This document shows positions 25,671 through 37,660 of a DNA stretch of 64,000 nucleotides, one piece after another. The stretch is from Nymphaea colorata (lineage: Eukaryota > Streptophyta > Magnoliopsida > Nymphaeales > Nymphaeaceae): positions 1 to 64,000 of the forward strand of contig NC_045146.1 of the NCBI RefSeq assembly GCF_008831285.2. The letters run 5' to 3'. How positions within the stretch are numbered: position 1 is the stretch's first letter; the number at the start of each line of letters is the position of its first letter. The position numbers were made by a program, and so were the translations under genes. The notes below the pieces were generated by a model that was not told the origin of the DNA, did no database searches, and was given only the letters and a program-made list of their open reading frames with translations.

Positions 25671-26048
25671 CTGTGTTGCCTGCATGCTCCATTTAAACTT
25701 ACCATTTGTAGATCAAAGCTTTTACTAGACATCAGAACACGCCTTAGAACAGGTCTCCGGTGCTGATTCCGGTGCTGTTCGCTGTAAACGTTGACGACGC
25801 AACCGCCATGGCAGTGCAGGTGGCCGAGTGCCCAAAGAGCCTAGAGAAAGAGCTTGCCGCAAACAAATTGCAATGGGCCTTTTTTCTTTGTGTAGTTAAA
25901 ATGGTTTGCTGAGCATTTAATTGATTTACACAGTTGCTTCATGTCTTCCCTGCGAAGACGGGGTATCAAATTTGGACCTACATGAAGAAGCCATTACCAG
26001 GATAACATATGCTAACCATGAATTAGGGGATAGCGATGATTTTGTAAT

Positions 26049-26092
<44 letters not shown>
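26049..26092 (+). repeat. AG microsatellite
   Basis: About 22 AG dinucleotides in a row. The equivalent place in the second tandem unit (about 27576-27590) has only a short AG run, showing recent expansion here. Confidence 0.95.
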
Positions 26093-26095
<3 letters not shown>

Positions 26096-26632
26096 ACGAC
26101 CACAGACTGTTCATGGAGTCCCCATCCCTCCTCCCTCGCTTCCCTCCAACTCTAGGAACTTTCTTGATTGAAGAGAACATCTATACTCTAGTGTGGTTGG
26201 CCCCACCAAGGTCAAGTCCGTCATTTTCTCCAACTTTAACCATACTCAGACCTGTCCAGTTTCTAAGATTCTTTTTTGTATCGTGTGCTTCTATGTCCGG
26301 CATGAGACGGATTCTTCCATGCTTACCTGCATCAATTTTAACCATACTCAAAACTGTCCATGCTTAAGAAAAAAAGAAAAAAAAAAGTAACAAATATTTT
26401 TATCATTTAGTATTAATTTAGGTGAAAGGCCTTATTTAGATAGTTGGATGCCTGTATTGACACCTATAACTACACACACTCTATGCAACGTAGGTCAGGC
26501 CAGGCCACCTGTTTCACCTTCCAAAGTCACCTGCCATGACAATGCTCACCAGTATACTGAGAATATGTGGTCCATTGTTGAGAAGGTCAGCAGAAGCATG
26601 GCCTGATCTCTACATAGTAAAGACATAAATAC

Positions 26633-26711
26633 TTAAACCCTCCTCCTTTATCCAGGCTTGGGACTGGCATTGGCCAAGTAAAACCTCAACCAATGGCGGA
26701 GTTAAAAACTT
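26633..26711 (-). repeat. ~65-75 bp interspersed motif, one of seven copies
   Basis: The - strand reads CTCCGCCATTGGTTGAGG, then TTTTACTTGGCCAATGCC, then AGTCCCAAGCCTGGATAAAG. Other copies are at 8231-8308 (+), 13501-13566 (+), 16763-16841 (-), 28973-29050 (-), 38397-38469 (-) and 49441-49520 (+). It is more conserved than the sequence around it in the diverged copies. On the strand opposite to the motif a frame containing LSRLGTGIGQVKPQPMAELK stays open in several copies, but I cannot say that it is translated. Confidence 0.75.
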
Positions 26712-26829
26712 TTTCCTTTACCGTTCACCGTATTACTAGAGGATACCATCGTGAACAGGGCATCAGTGTGTGTTGCCTGCATGCTCCATTTAAGCTTTAC
26801 CATTTGTAGATCAAAGCTTTTAGACATCA

Positions 26830-27265
26830 GAACACGCCGTAGAACAGGTCTCCGGTGCCGATTCCGGTGCTGTTCGCTGGAATCGTTGACGAAGCAACTG
26901 CCATGGCGGTGCAGGTGGCCGAGTGCCCCAAGAGCCTCGACGTGCTCAGGGCAGTCTCTGGGATCAGGGTTCTGGTCGACTTGCTGGAGAACAGGTCCGA
27001 GGGGCCACAGAATCAAAGCTATTTCTCTCTCTATCGATCCATGGAACTCGACCATTCGAAGGTGAGGGACCGATTCGCCAAGACGATCTGCAGCATCTGT
27101 TTCCAAGACTTAATCCCATCATCGACGATGTCCAAACCATTTCCATCTGCGGCATGTTTTCCAATGACCAGCCCAAAGCGTCTCCGATGGCGGAACGTCC
27201 CCCCCATTTCAACTAGGGACAACACTGGGGTATGCTTGAACCCGTTCTCCCCTACTCTCTTGTGA
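26830..27265 (+). pseudogene. GC-rich gene fragment, possibly armadillo-repeat-like
   Basis: The frame from 26855 reads AVQVAECPKSLDVLRAVSGI followed by RVLVDLLENRSEG, which resembles an armadillo-type helix pair as in plant U-box/ARM proteins. After about 60 codons the similarity is lost, and a neighbouring frame (from 26923) also stays open. The first tandem unit keeps only the start of it (25790-25850) before a deletion. I treat it as a fragment of a former gene. The ARM suggestion is weak and rests on a short stretch. Confidence 0.3.
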
Positions 27266-27766
27266 AATCATAGTTGGTGCCTTACTTCATCATCCCAGTT
27301 CCTGACAAGTTGCCACAAGGGAAGTAGGAAGAGGTGCTGCTCTGTCCCCTTTTCCAAACTGCAGGATAGGATCTTGGCACTAGAGAAAGAGCTTGCAGCA
27401 ATCAAATTGTAATGGGCGTTTTTTGTTTGCGTAGTCAAAATGGTTTAATGAACATTTAATTGATATACATAGTTGCTTCATGTCTTCCCTGTGAATATGG
27501 GGCATCAAATTTGGACCTACGTGAAGAAGAGATTGCCACCCATGAATTAGGTGATACCGATGATTTGTAATAAAGGGAGAGAGAGAGAGAGGAGGGAACT
27601 ACCAAAGATTGTTCCAAAATGGCAGAGAATCCACGCACATGCGCTAGAGATCCTCAACAAGGTCGGTGTCATCGCTCACTTACCAATACTAAAGTCCGGA
27701 CTCCATGGTTGGGGTATACTTTTTCCTCAATGCTCAAATTTTATCGAGAAATTGCAAATCGTGAGA

Positions 27767-27826
27767 AGCGTTCGCACGTATATAACCTCCAGCAAAAGCG
27801 TTCGCACGTATATAACCTCCAGCAAC
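27767..27826 (+). repeat. 30-bp tandem duplication
   Basis: Two identical units containing GCGTTCGCACGTATATAACC. Confidence 0.9.
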
Positions 27827-28969
27827 GGAACTTAAAGAAAGAAAGGAGGCGGAGAAAAAAGAGAGGCGAAGAAAGGAAAAAGGGAACAAGGCAGGCAGAG
27901 GAAGAAGGGAACGAAGGAGGAAGAAGAAGGTAGAAAAAAATTTTCATCTCTCAGATTGAAATTTTTTTTCAAAAATATGTTGTGGTATTCAACCCCGACG
28001 GACTAATTTTTTTTTTTCATGTTTGATAAACTGGAAAATTTTTTAAAAATTTGCAATAAATTTCCTGTGCTACAGTAAATTTGCCACCTTAAGGAATTGT
28101 TGATCATATAGTTATGGCAGGCTTTTGCAAGCAGTCCACGCACAAATCAGTTATCCAATAAAATTATAAAAGTAGATCAAATTAACTAATATTTTTAAAA
28201 ATCAAATATCAATTACCATTAATTTGCTTGATCGCAAAAGTACCTTGCTCACAATATAATGCAAAATGAGTAAGTGGTTCGTCATCATTTTTTATAATTC
28301 ATAATGTACAAACATTGCAAATAACATGAGTTATCCGATCAAATAAGCAGTTGGAATAAGAACTTGAAATTTTCAGTAGTAGCTATAAGATAATCGATCA
28401 CATCCGACAGAAAGCTGGTTAATCCCCCCACTCAATTCCATATTCGCCCATGAGTGAGCCTCACGGTAGTTGCTGCTCTCATTAAATTCATTTTGAATTG
28501 ATACGACTGCAGCTATGTTAAGCATTGAAGAAAACATCTGTACTCTAGTGTGGTCGGCCACACCAAGGCCAAGTCCGTCATTTTCTCCAACTTTAATAAA
28601 CCATACTCACAACTGTCCTGTTTTAAGATTCTTTTCTCTCATGTGCATCTATGCCCGGCATGAGAGGGATTCTTCCATGCTTACCTGCATTTCAACTTTA
28701 ACCGTAGTCAAAAGACTCAAAACTGTCCTTGCTTACCTGCATTTCAACTTTAACCGTAGTCATAACAAACATTTTTGTCATCTAATATCAATTCAGACTA
28801 AATTTAACTCGTACCAGATGGACAAACTTAATGGTTGGATGCCAGTATTGACACCTATAACCACACACCAGGTCAGGCCAGGCCACCTGTTTCACCTTGC
28901 AATACTAAGAATATGTGGTCCATTGTTGAGAAGGTCAGCAGAAGGATGGCCTGATCTCTACATAAATAA

Positions 28970-31160
28970 ATACTTAAACCCTCCTCCTTTATCCAGGCTT
29001 GGGACTGGCATTGGCCAAGTAAAACCTCAACCAATGGCGGAGTTAAAAACTTTTTCCTTTACTGTTCAGCGTAGTACTAGAGGATACCATAGTGAACAGG
29101 GCAAGGAAAGGGAAAACAAAAGCACTGACGATTATATTGAAGTTCCTCTTGCATTCGTGCTTTGTAAATACTATGTAATCGGCCTACCAACTTTTTACCT
29201 CAACAATATCCATGCGATACATCTACAAGATTAGGTAGAGCAAGAAGACTAAGTCGATTCCGTGCAGTTTGTGTATAAACAACAGCGACCAGTAAAATAC
29301 TGCATGGGATAAATAGCCAGCAACATGAACAGAGAAATGAGAACCTGCCAGACCAGCAAAACCAAGCGGCGACAAGGAGAATTGCAGCACGGCCTTATCA
29401 TTTCGCCTAAATGTAATTATTAACTTCGCTTGTGATCACTGCATCAGCTGCTACTTGTTGGACAAGAAAATAATCACATCCCCACGGTAACCATAACCAT
29501 TAGGAAACCAAACACTACATAGTTTCGTAATCCATTTGATGTAAGCCACCATTTGATGTAAGCCAGACGCAAAAAAGATCACGTGTGCATGTACAAAGAA
29601 ACAATAGCCGCTCAATGAGACAAGCATGAAACATGGAGACGTTTCCAGACAAGATAACCATAAGGCTGATTTAAATACTTTATCCACCGTCAAGTTCGCA
29701 GAAGCCTATGCAATGCACATCCGAGATAACTGATTTTTCACATGTGAACGCTGTGAACTCAAGTACTTGTAGAAACATCCACATTGCAAGGAAAACATGG
29801 GAAAGAAACATCATCATCAAAGGCCACTTTTGAGGAACCACTGAGAAGTTCATGCCCAACTGAGATTGTCAACTTTATTTTGTAGCATTAATCAACAAAA
29901 GAAGAATTTCCCATTCACGAGGGACAACAGCTTTTCAAACTTAACATTCACAGTAAAGGAGAAAGAAGTGCACGTCTCAAACAACTGGCTCTTTGCCACC
30001 ATCTAATGCAATAGTAGCATTCCCCACTTCTAATGCCACCTTAACCAACTACCAGACAGCAGAGTTTGTAGGAAGACTGTAAAAGAGGAAAAAAAAACCT
30101 AGCTAAATTAGCTTTTAGCATCTTCTCCATAATACTTTAGGTGCAACAACCCACAGTTGTTACAAAACTAAATTCCCCAGAGGCACCAAACTGCATAGAC
30201 TGCTAAGAGGAAATCATTCGTGCCTAACTGAGATTGCAATTTCATTTACCAGTCATTATCAAAGCTAGGAAGCTTCCCTTTGCAACCGAAGAAATATCAG
30301 CACTATGCAGACGCTACATGAGTGAGGAATCATGCAGAAAACCAATAAGATAATTTTGTGTTTTCAAACTCAAAGAAGTGTCCATTTCCAAACTTAATGT
30401 GACACCACCATCAGAAAGCTGCATCCTTGGGGAGAAGTAACATCCCAACACCATAAGATGGATTGACTTTTCTGTCCAACTGAGATTTCATTCTTCATCT
30501 ACAACCACTGACTAAAGTTAAGCAGAGCTTCCAAATGACAAACCAAAACTAATTTCCGTGTTAAACATAACTTCAACAGGACGATAACCCATTTGTATGC
30601 CTCCTGTATCAAATCTAGATATGGTAATCTTAGTGAACCAAAAGTAAAAACTCTGAAAAAAAACCCAAGATGACCTCAAATAAGAGAGAGCAATGAGGAA
30701 CTCAATGACGTTTGCAGGTATAAACCAGGGAAAGAATTAAAGTTGATCAAACGGGAGAATGAGAAGGGAAGATAAACCACAGAAAGGAAAAAGAAAGGTG
30801 AACCGAGCAGCAAAATTATAAATGCTTCCAACAAGTAAAGAGGAAACGAAGGAGAACTAGAAAAGATAAAAAAAATAGAAGGAAAGGTGAACTGAGCAGC
30901 GCTCAGCTAATTCACAAACTAACTGAATTTAAAATCCATTCTAGTCCACTTTAATCCTGTCAATCATAATCCAACAAGCACACACCATTGCACTAAGCCT
31001 GCTCAACTTACAAGAACAAACATCAAAACCTAGACGAAAAGAAATTGAATCTCAAAATAACCATAAACTCAATTTCAATGCCAATGCAGAATCAAACCTA
31101 ACTGCTAACAGTTGACACCATGAATTTGATACTAAACTAACAAAAAGGACAGTTTTAATT
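28970..31160 (-). repeat. Inverted counterpart of 10277-13570, lacking the kinase exon
   Basis: Reverse-complement copy of the kinase-bearing segment. The intron-like repeat occurs once (about 30720-31025) and no kinase sequence is present. Extra sequence is present at about 30170-30300. A 17-bp duplication (CATTTGATGTAAGCCA) lies near 29537-29570. Confidence 0.85.
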
Positions 31161-31599
31161 TTTTAAACCATTCTGAACTCTGTGCAAACCGAACACCTGA
31201 AAAAGTGAAAGGTGAAATAGGCTTGCCAAAAATGTTCCATACGGTGCAGAATTGTAACTTTTTAGGAACCAAACAAAGACCCTTAAATAAAACAAACGAT
31301 GAATAGTGCAACATCTTCTCCTATTGCTGACAGATTTGCTACATGCAAAGATAACAATGCTCTAATGAATGAAGTGATTATATTCTAATTTGAAGAGCAT
31401 AAATTGGATGTGATAAATGATCCACAAGGCGCAGGATTTGATGTAAATAAAAGCTTGCACCACCTCCAAGATGAAAAATAGATGCACAACCTATGGTGGG
31501 GATACACTGATGACTGGTTAGATTGCAATGCCCCTTAAAACATGACATAGATGGACGCCAAACTGCTTTTCTTGATTCTAAGATTGCAGCAAGCTTGAA

Positions 31600-32170
31600 C
31601 CTCACCTGGGCGAGGGTAAGATGCTAGGTCCAAAAACATATGCAAAATGGTTGGAAGGGTAAAAAGTGATCTCTTTCTTGATGGATTGATTGCTTAGCCA
31701 TCAAAAGTCCACGTTCTTTACCCTACAATAGAACATGAGCTCTGTGTGCTTGAAAAAAAATCAATCATCTAAAACTTGAATCAGGATTTAATTGATTGCT
31801 GAAGGAGAAGTAGTCTTAAAAAACTGAGATCTGCGTTTCTTTATATGACAGTCTTGATCAATGATAAGAAGCTTTCTCTGAAACTATAGTGTCCCACCTG
31901 GGGGAGGGATGAGATGCTAGGCCCAAAACCATAGGCCAAAACGGTTATAAGGGTAAAAGTGATCCCTTTCTTGATGGATTGATTGCTTAGCCATCAAAAG
32001 TACACATTCTTTACCCTAAAATAGAACATGAGCTCCGTGCTTGAATAAGGAATCAATAGTCTGAAACTTGAATCAGGATTTCATTGATTGCCACAGGAGA
32101 ACTAGTCCTTAACCAACTGAGATCTGCATTCTTTATATGACAGTCTTGACCAATGTTAAGAAGCCTCCTC
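31600..32170. repeat. ~290-bp tandem duplication
   Basis: Two units (about 31600-31895 and 31896-32170) share GATGCTAGG.CC, TTGATGGATTGATTGCTTAG, GAACATGAGCTC and TTATATGACAGTCTTGA, with roughly 85-90% identity. No open frame spans the units. Confidence 0.85.
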
Positions 32171-32779
32171 ATGAATAGAAAAATTACCAGCTCTACTTTG
32201 ACACAATGTCAGTGAGGAATCACTCAGTTGAAAACATGAAATCAGCAATCAAGCATCTAATTTCATCTTTAATGTAACATCCCCCATCAAAAGTAGGAAT
32301 TATTGAACCTATAATGATCATTAATAGTTGGCAAGTAATCAAGCAGGTGAAACCTTCAGCCAAGGAAAATACTAACACCATATTCCACATGAAGAAGCTT
32401 GCTTCGTGCCCAAGATTGTGTTCTTTATGAGATGTGTGATCAGCTTCATCGTGCAAGGTAAAATATCAATACCACAACAAACCAATAAGCAGCTTCAGAC
32501 CTTTTAATGTACCACCTTCTTCTGAGAATAACCTCCATTGGGAGGATCAGAAGTCTTGGAAAAGCAAGACAATCTTTTGTAACATGTTGTACTAAATCTA
32601 GACAAGACTATTTCAATACCGAAAAAAAAAAAAAAAAAAAAGACCTGGGAAGAAAATACAAGATAACCAATGACATGTCACAAGACAAGCTAATAATTAT
32701 TTTCCCAAGTTCAAACTGAAAGCGTGGCAAAAACCATCAATATAATTAAAACAAAGCTGAGATAAGGGAAAATAGAGAA

Positions 32780-34650
32780 AAAGGTAAATGGCGTCAACAA
32801 AATTGTATCTACTTCGAACAAGCAGCAGCCAGGTATGATTGAAAAAATAAATATGAAGGTCCCCTTGTCCACACGAGTCTTGTGCTAACCATAATAAAGA
32901 CAGGTGCATTCAACAACCACAGACAATCAACCAGCTAGCCCCTACAAAACTTCCCTAAATTAAATAACAATTTTTGAAAGGTAGAAGTTATATCTCAAAT
33001 TCAGTTAGAAAAGGTTAATAAAAATTAAATCATAACTAAATGCTCTGATATCCCAAGTTCCCAACTACTGAGACAATTCAAGCTATGAGTTCAGTCTTCT
33101 TTAACTATATGTACGACATAACATATGGAAAATAAGAAGCCAAAACTATAAGGCTCTTTAAGTGATGTTGTAAAGGAAAAAGGACACGTCAGAAAACCCA
33201 AAGGAATAGAAAAAAGAGAAAAAAGAGAGAGAAAAGTTATTGCAGCAAATGAAGAACGGTTAGCTCCACCATCACCTTGTCGCAGAACATGCGACCTGAA
33301 AAATCAAGCAGAGGTACTTAATATATGCGGAACGAATATGAAAGCGACACAATTTGTAGAAGTTCTACTTCCCGACAACCAATATAGAGAAGCCTCAGAT
33401 AACAATTACTTCATAATACATCAATTTCTCCAATGCCAATTATCCCCAGTAAATAAAGTAGCTAGATTCCAACAAGGGAACTGTAATCCGAGGGCAGATG
33501 AAATAGTCCTCAAGACTGCTGATTGGATCAAAATAGATTGTCAGACTATTCACCAATACACACTCAAGCCTTGAAGAAGAGTTGGCTTCCACCTTAATAA
33601 GATGCTTAAGCTAACAAGATAGAACACTCCATTAAGATTTTTCTTTGTGAACTTACAAATTCCAAATATAACCTCAAAGTGACCCCATTTATCCAAGAAA
33701 AAACTTCTCTTGGAACGCATCAGACTATCCAGCAAAATTATGGAAGGCACAGATAACAATCCCAATTAACAGTTGCTATGAACGACCGTGCTAGATTTCA
33801 CAATAGAAGCTGGTTCAAAAAGTCATAGGGCTGTAGGGAAGTAGATTGCTTGATGAACCAGAGCTACAGCAGAATGTCAGATCTGCAGGGAAAAGCGTCA
33901 AGTCACAAGTAGATGATGTCCACCTTGAGAACAAAATGGCTACCCGTCATAAACGGGAAAAACCGGATCAACAGTAAGAAACTTTTCAATCTCTCAGTCT
34001 AACAACAGAAGGGACACTTCAAGAAAAAGACTACCCTACAGAACGATGCAGTGCTGACAGAACGATGCAGTGCTGCGCGCTTCAAAATTATCCACATGTG
34101 ATAAAAATCCATAAAAACCAAAACCAGCAGCCTAATTGAAGCCTCATAATCATCCGCTTGCATATCAACCATACCCATTACTCTGCCTAAAATCAGAATT
34201 CCAGGTGATTAGATCAAATTCCCCTCGTAAAGATCATGAACCGACTACAAATGACGGACCAAAATCACCTATATTCCTCATCTACAGCAAACGAGATGGT
34301 CAAAGCCGACAGCACGAACCACAATCGTTTCAGAAACAATAAGGGACCTTAAGAACGGACTGGGGTCAAAAGAAGAACATGCTGAGCAGAAAATAGATTA
34401 GAAAGATTTAATAGAGATCATTTCACCCTTTGGGACACCCTCCTTCATCGAATTAAACGAAAGACGTGGAGAATGATAAACAAAATTGCAGAAAATCCCG
34501 AACAACAGATTTCATCAAAGAGCATCGGGGAACGAAGAAGCGAAGGAAGAAAGGAACCAGAGAAGGGAAGAAACAACTTCACCATCCCCCCCACCAGCGA
34601 TGGTGAAAGTCACGTAGGAAGAGATATTTATAGGTAATGGTTAGGTGGAT
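32780..34650 (-). other. Ancient diverged relative of the arm body
   Basis: The - strand shares ordered blocks with + strand 3950-5150 of the left arm. Examples are TTCAAGG-GA...ATCTGACATT...TTCAT-A-GCA-TCTAC, the ATATGTTAT...GTAC-TATAGTTAA-GA block, and GATTGTCT.TGG.TGTTG...GCTGCTTGTT. Identity is low (perhaps 60-70%). With the 28970-31160 block it makes a - strand unit collinear with + strand 2000-13570. I see no intact protein-coding frame. Confidence 0.5.
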
Positions 34651-34660
34651 CGACGGTCCT
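34560..34660 (-). promoter_or_regulatory. Promoter-like region of the - strand unit
   Basis: On the - strand a TATA-like TATAAATATCTC (about 34621-34632) is followed by a pyrimidine-rich leader (CTTCTCTGG...CCTTTCTTCCTTCGCTTC). It occupies a position comparable to the TTATAAATAGG of the arms at about 2067. The transcript it would drive is unknown and could be non-coding. Confidence 0.35.
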
Positions 34661-34941
34661 GATGAAGCGGTTGCAAATCGGACGGCCAGATTTGTCGCTT
34701 ACTAACTTTGGAGTGGTTAACTGGCTTCCAACGTGGATTAGGTGATTGAATTTGACACGCCAACCGTTCGATCACAATCGCCTCCGCGTTGGCCGCGATA
34801 TAAACCGGTCGAATTCAGATCAGATTTGAGCTCATCAGACTTGAGCTCGGATTTGGATCGGGATTCGCCTCTCTGTCTCTCCGGGTAGATCTAAAGTAAT
34901 CAAACAACTTTTCACACTATTTGATGTTCCTATTTACACAT

Positions 34942-34988
<47 letters not shown>

Positions 34989-35020
34989 CTATATATATAT
35001 ATATCTATATATATATATAC
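34942..35020. repeat. CT then TA microsatellite
   Basis: About 17 CT dinucleotides followed by an interrupted TA tract. Confidence 0.9.
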
Positions 35021-35024
35021 CTAA

Positions 35025-35465
35025 AATTCCCAATGATATTTAGATCATGCTTGAAGTAATCCAACAACTACTTCCACTTACCGATTATCATATTCGCATT
35101 TATCCATGCTCTTTCTTTTTCTCTCAAAACAGTTTTATTTAGGTGGGAAACAGCTACTGAATCATCCGCTTTTCATGTTTGGATGTGTATTTGGAGCTCA
35201 AGATAAACAGCTCTTATGACACCCACAATTATATATATATATATATAATCTAAAATTCCCAACTGTATTTAGATCAGGCCTGAAGTAATCCAACAACAGC
35301 TTCCACTTACCGATTATCATATTCGTATTTATCCATGCTTCTGTCTTTTTCTCTCAAAACACTTTTATTTAGGTGGGAAACAGGCCAGCTACTAAATCAT
35401 CCGCTTTTCATGTTTGGATGTGTATTCCGAGCTGAAGATAAACAACTCTTATGAGACCAACAATT
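35025..35465 (+). repeat. ~220-bp tandem duplication
   Basis: Two units (about 35025-35240 and 35250-35465) share TGAAGTAATCCAACAAC, CACTTACCGATTATCATATT, TTTATTTAGGTGGGAAACAG and TTTTCATGTTTGGATGTG. Each follows a TA tract, which may have promoted the duplication. Confidence 0.85.
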
Positions 35466-35776
35466 TAATGGTAAAAATTATGTCTTACCTAAGAATTGAA
35501 CTCAGCCAGCCGTTTGGTTTTAGCTGTTGGGTCACACGAATTTCTCATGCATAAGGCCAAGTTCTCAATGGGTCAATTGGCTTAATATTTTGCTATAAAT
35601 GAAGCTTCCAACAACCTTTATGATTCGGTTAAGTACATCAATCCTTGCATTATTCGGTTAAGTTGTGCTTAGGTCCAGATTGCAGCTCCAAATTTATCGA
35701 ATATTCATATCCGATTTATTTAACACAATTTGGTTAGATATTCGATCTAAATTGAATCCATTAACATCTGTACGTA

Positions 35777-36600
35777 TTGACCATGGAGGTAGGCTTGAAT
35801 CAAGCCATTAGTCCTGGTATTTTTCTAGTTTGGAAAGGAAAAGGAAGACGACTTCCAAGGGCTGCCTGGGTGGTGTATTTAGGTTGTGCTGATCGTCTTC
35901 CAACGGATGGGTTAGTGCAAAAGCAAGGTCGTCATCTACCATCCAAGTGTTATGTTTGCAAGCAAGCAAGTGAAGACATTCCACACCTATTTTTTGACTG
36001 CAAGGGTGCTAGACCCATTTGGGCTTGCATCTATGGTAAGTTTGGGCGAACTGCTCCATGGCATCGGAGCCCTCAATACTTAAGGCAAGGACTCATCAGG
36101 TGGCACAAGCAAGGTTTCAAAGACAAAACCTTGGATAAATGTTGGAAAGATAGCTTCCATTTGGAGATTTGGTTCATATGGAAAACTCGCAACCATTTTA
36201 AGCATAAAGGAGATCTTCCTATAGGTAACTTAGCCAAAATCTTATGGTCGCACTGCTGCGATCATTAGTGGACTTATCAGTGGACTGAATCGCAACGAGT
36301 TAAAACACTAAACTAGTTACGCACAAGGATCTTATGGAGCAATGGAGCAAACCGAGCAGATATATGGGTGGAAATCAGCATTACCTCCCTGTTAGAAAAG
36401 GGGTAGCAGGTCTCATTAGAGACACAGCAGGTCGGTTTCGCCACGGTCTAGCTTGCTGGTTTGTTAACATTTCTGAACGGTGGGAGACCGAGGTACTTAT
36501 GGAATGCATCAGGTACCTGGATAACTTAAAAGATAATCAAGGGCACATCTATATACTGGCCAACAGTGGCGATTGGAAGCAGCACTTTTGCAGTTCCTGA
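35777..36600 (+). mobile_element. LINE remnant: zinc-binding region and RNase H-like piece
   Basis: The frame from 35777 (163 codons) contains RLPTDGLVQKQG, a CYVCKQASEDIPHLFFDC zinc-binding block (C-x2-C then H-x4-C) and IWFIWKTRNHFKHKG. This is the standard order at the end of plant LINE reverse transcriptases. A second frame from about 36334 has GVAGLIRDTAGRFRHGLACW, the start of the RNase H domain used by these elements, and WETEVLMECIRYL. Stops and a frame change separate the two, and the RT domain is missing. The type differs in sequence from the LINE remnants in the arms. An autonomous element is excluded. Confidence 0.75.
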
Positions 36601-36954
36601 ATAGGCAGGTCCAACACTGACACTAACTCTATGTTCAGCAGTCTTCTCAGCAGGATTGTCTTTTGCAGGAGATGGCCTCTTGCTGAAGCCACCAATCTTT
36701 TGATGTCTATTCGGGACAATGGCCTGTATACCAAATGGAATCCTACAGCTAACATGTGGGATCCACTTAAAGAAAGTACTCATAGATGTTGAGGTCCTTC
36801 TCGACCAATTTTAGCTCTTATGCCTAACCCCCAAGCAGCCTTTGTCTGGACTATAATTTTTTTAAGACCATCATGGGCTAAAACATTTCGGCCGCACCAT
36901 AACGTCCGCATCACTATTGAAAGGTGGGAAGTCATCATCTTCTAAGCTGTCTCT

Positions 36955-37110
36955 CTTCCATGCTTAATGGCGGAGGGAAGAAGGGGGGTCTTTGGCCCTC
37001 ACTCATATTTTAAAAGCTTTAAAAATTTATATGTAAATCTAAAAAATTTTAGTTTAATATATATATAAATTTTAAAATTTTTATTTTGTCCTCTGTTTAA
37101 ATTTTGAAAC
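36955..37110. mobile_element. Common plant interspersed-repeat terminus (tentative)
   Basis: Carries GGCGGAGGGAAGAAGGGGGG then TTTGGCCCTCACTC and an AT-rich tail with AAAATTT runs. This is the pattern of a very frequent plant repeat end; related motifs sit near 5690, 19370 and 46650. I cannot assign a superfamily. Confidence 0.35.
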
Positions 37111-37204
37111 TTTAGATTGCTTTCTCGTAATAACTAATTCAATATATGCAACTTTTAAACGTATTTTTTTTCTCTTCCGGTACTAGTCATCTTAACCACT
37201 AAAA

Positions 37205-37345
37205 AAGTTCCTGGGGACACCCCAAAGAGGCCCAACTCTTTTTTGGAGTTCAAAGCTGCTTTAGGACCTGGATGGGACGTGAAACTTTCTTTTTGTTTTT
37301 TGGGGTTCAAAGCTACTTTAGGACCTGGATGGGGCGTGAAACGTT
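37205..37345. repeat. ~70-bp tandem duplication
   Basis: GTTCAAAGCT.CTTTAGGACC followed by TGGATGGG.CGTGAAAC.TTC occurs twice, near 37248 and 37306. Confidence 0.85.
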
Positions 37346-37489
37346 CTACCTTTGGTAGAACAAGAGAATGATGCTTATGAGAATAAAACGACCTAACTTT
37401 CCTTGCCAATCAGTTCTCTGAGCACCATTAAAAAACTTCTAGTAATGTCTTTCTTATGTCTCACTACAGGTTGATCACAGCTCATCGAT

Positions 37490-37660
37490 TCGTACCAAAA
37501 GTTCGGATACCCACCATTAAAAAAGGGTGGCTGAAGGATAACTTCTTAGGTGTCTAACATAAATTGTTCGTTTTCGTACCAAAAGTTTGGATACCCACCA
37601 TTAAAAAAGTGTGCTCAAGGATAACTTCTTAGGTGTCTAACATAAATTGTTCGTTTAAGA
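37490..37660. repeat. ~85-bp tandem duplication
   Basis: Two units share CGTACCAAAAGTT.GGATAC, CCACCATTAAAAAAG and ATAACTTCTTAGGTGTCTAA with very few differences. Confidence 0.9.

Larger units (their letters stand above)
25675..26765. repeat. Tandem duplication, first unit
   Basis: Shares with 26768-29100, in the same order, TGTTGCCTGCATGCTCC, GTGCAGGTGGCCGAGTGCCC, TTGCTTCATGTCTTCCCTG, ACTCTAGTGTGGT and the AATGGCGGAGTTAAAAAC end. The unit is about 1.1 kb; the second is about 2.3 kb because it keeps sequence deleted here (for example 26940-27370). Confidence 0.8.
26768..29100. repeat. Tandem duplication, second unit
   Basis: Longer version of 25675-26765. It includes a GC-rich open stretch (26830-27215), a 30-bp tandem repeat at 27767-27826 and a duplicated CTTACCTGCATTTCAACTTTA segment at about 28678-28760. 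Its right part joins the 28970-31160 segment. Confidence 0.75.

Noticed and set aside
25921-26367. 148-codon frame including an RE-dipeptide run
   Set aside because: It is produced by the AG microsatellite, and the tandem sister unit does not keep the frame.
33338-33574. 78-codon frame ending in a stretch loosely like a LINE RNase H C-terminus
   Set aside because: The resemblance is limited to a few residues, and the region belongs to the diverged non-coding relative of the arm.
37490-37660. Possible CRISPR-like or satellite array
   Set aside because: Only two units without regular spacers; a simple tandem duplication in a eukaryotic genome.
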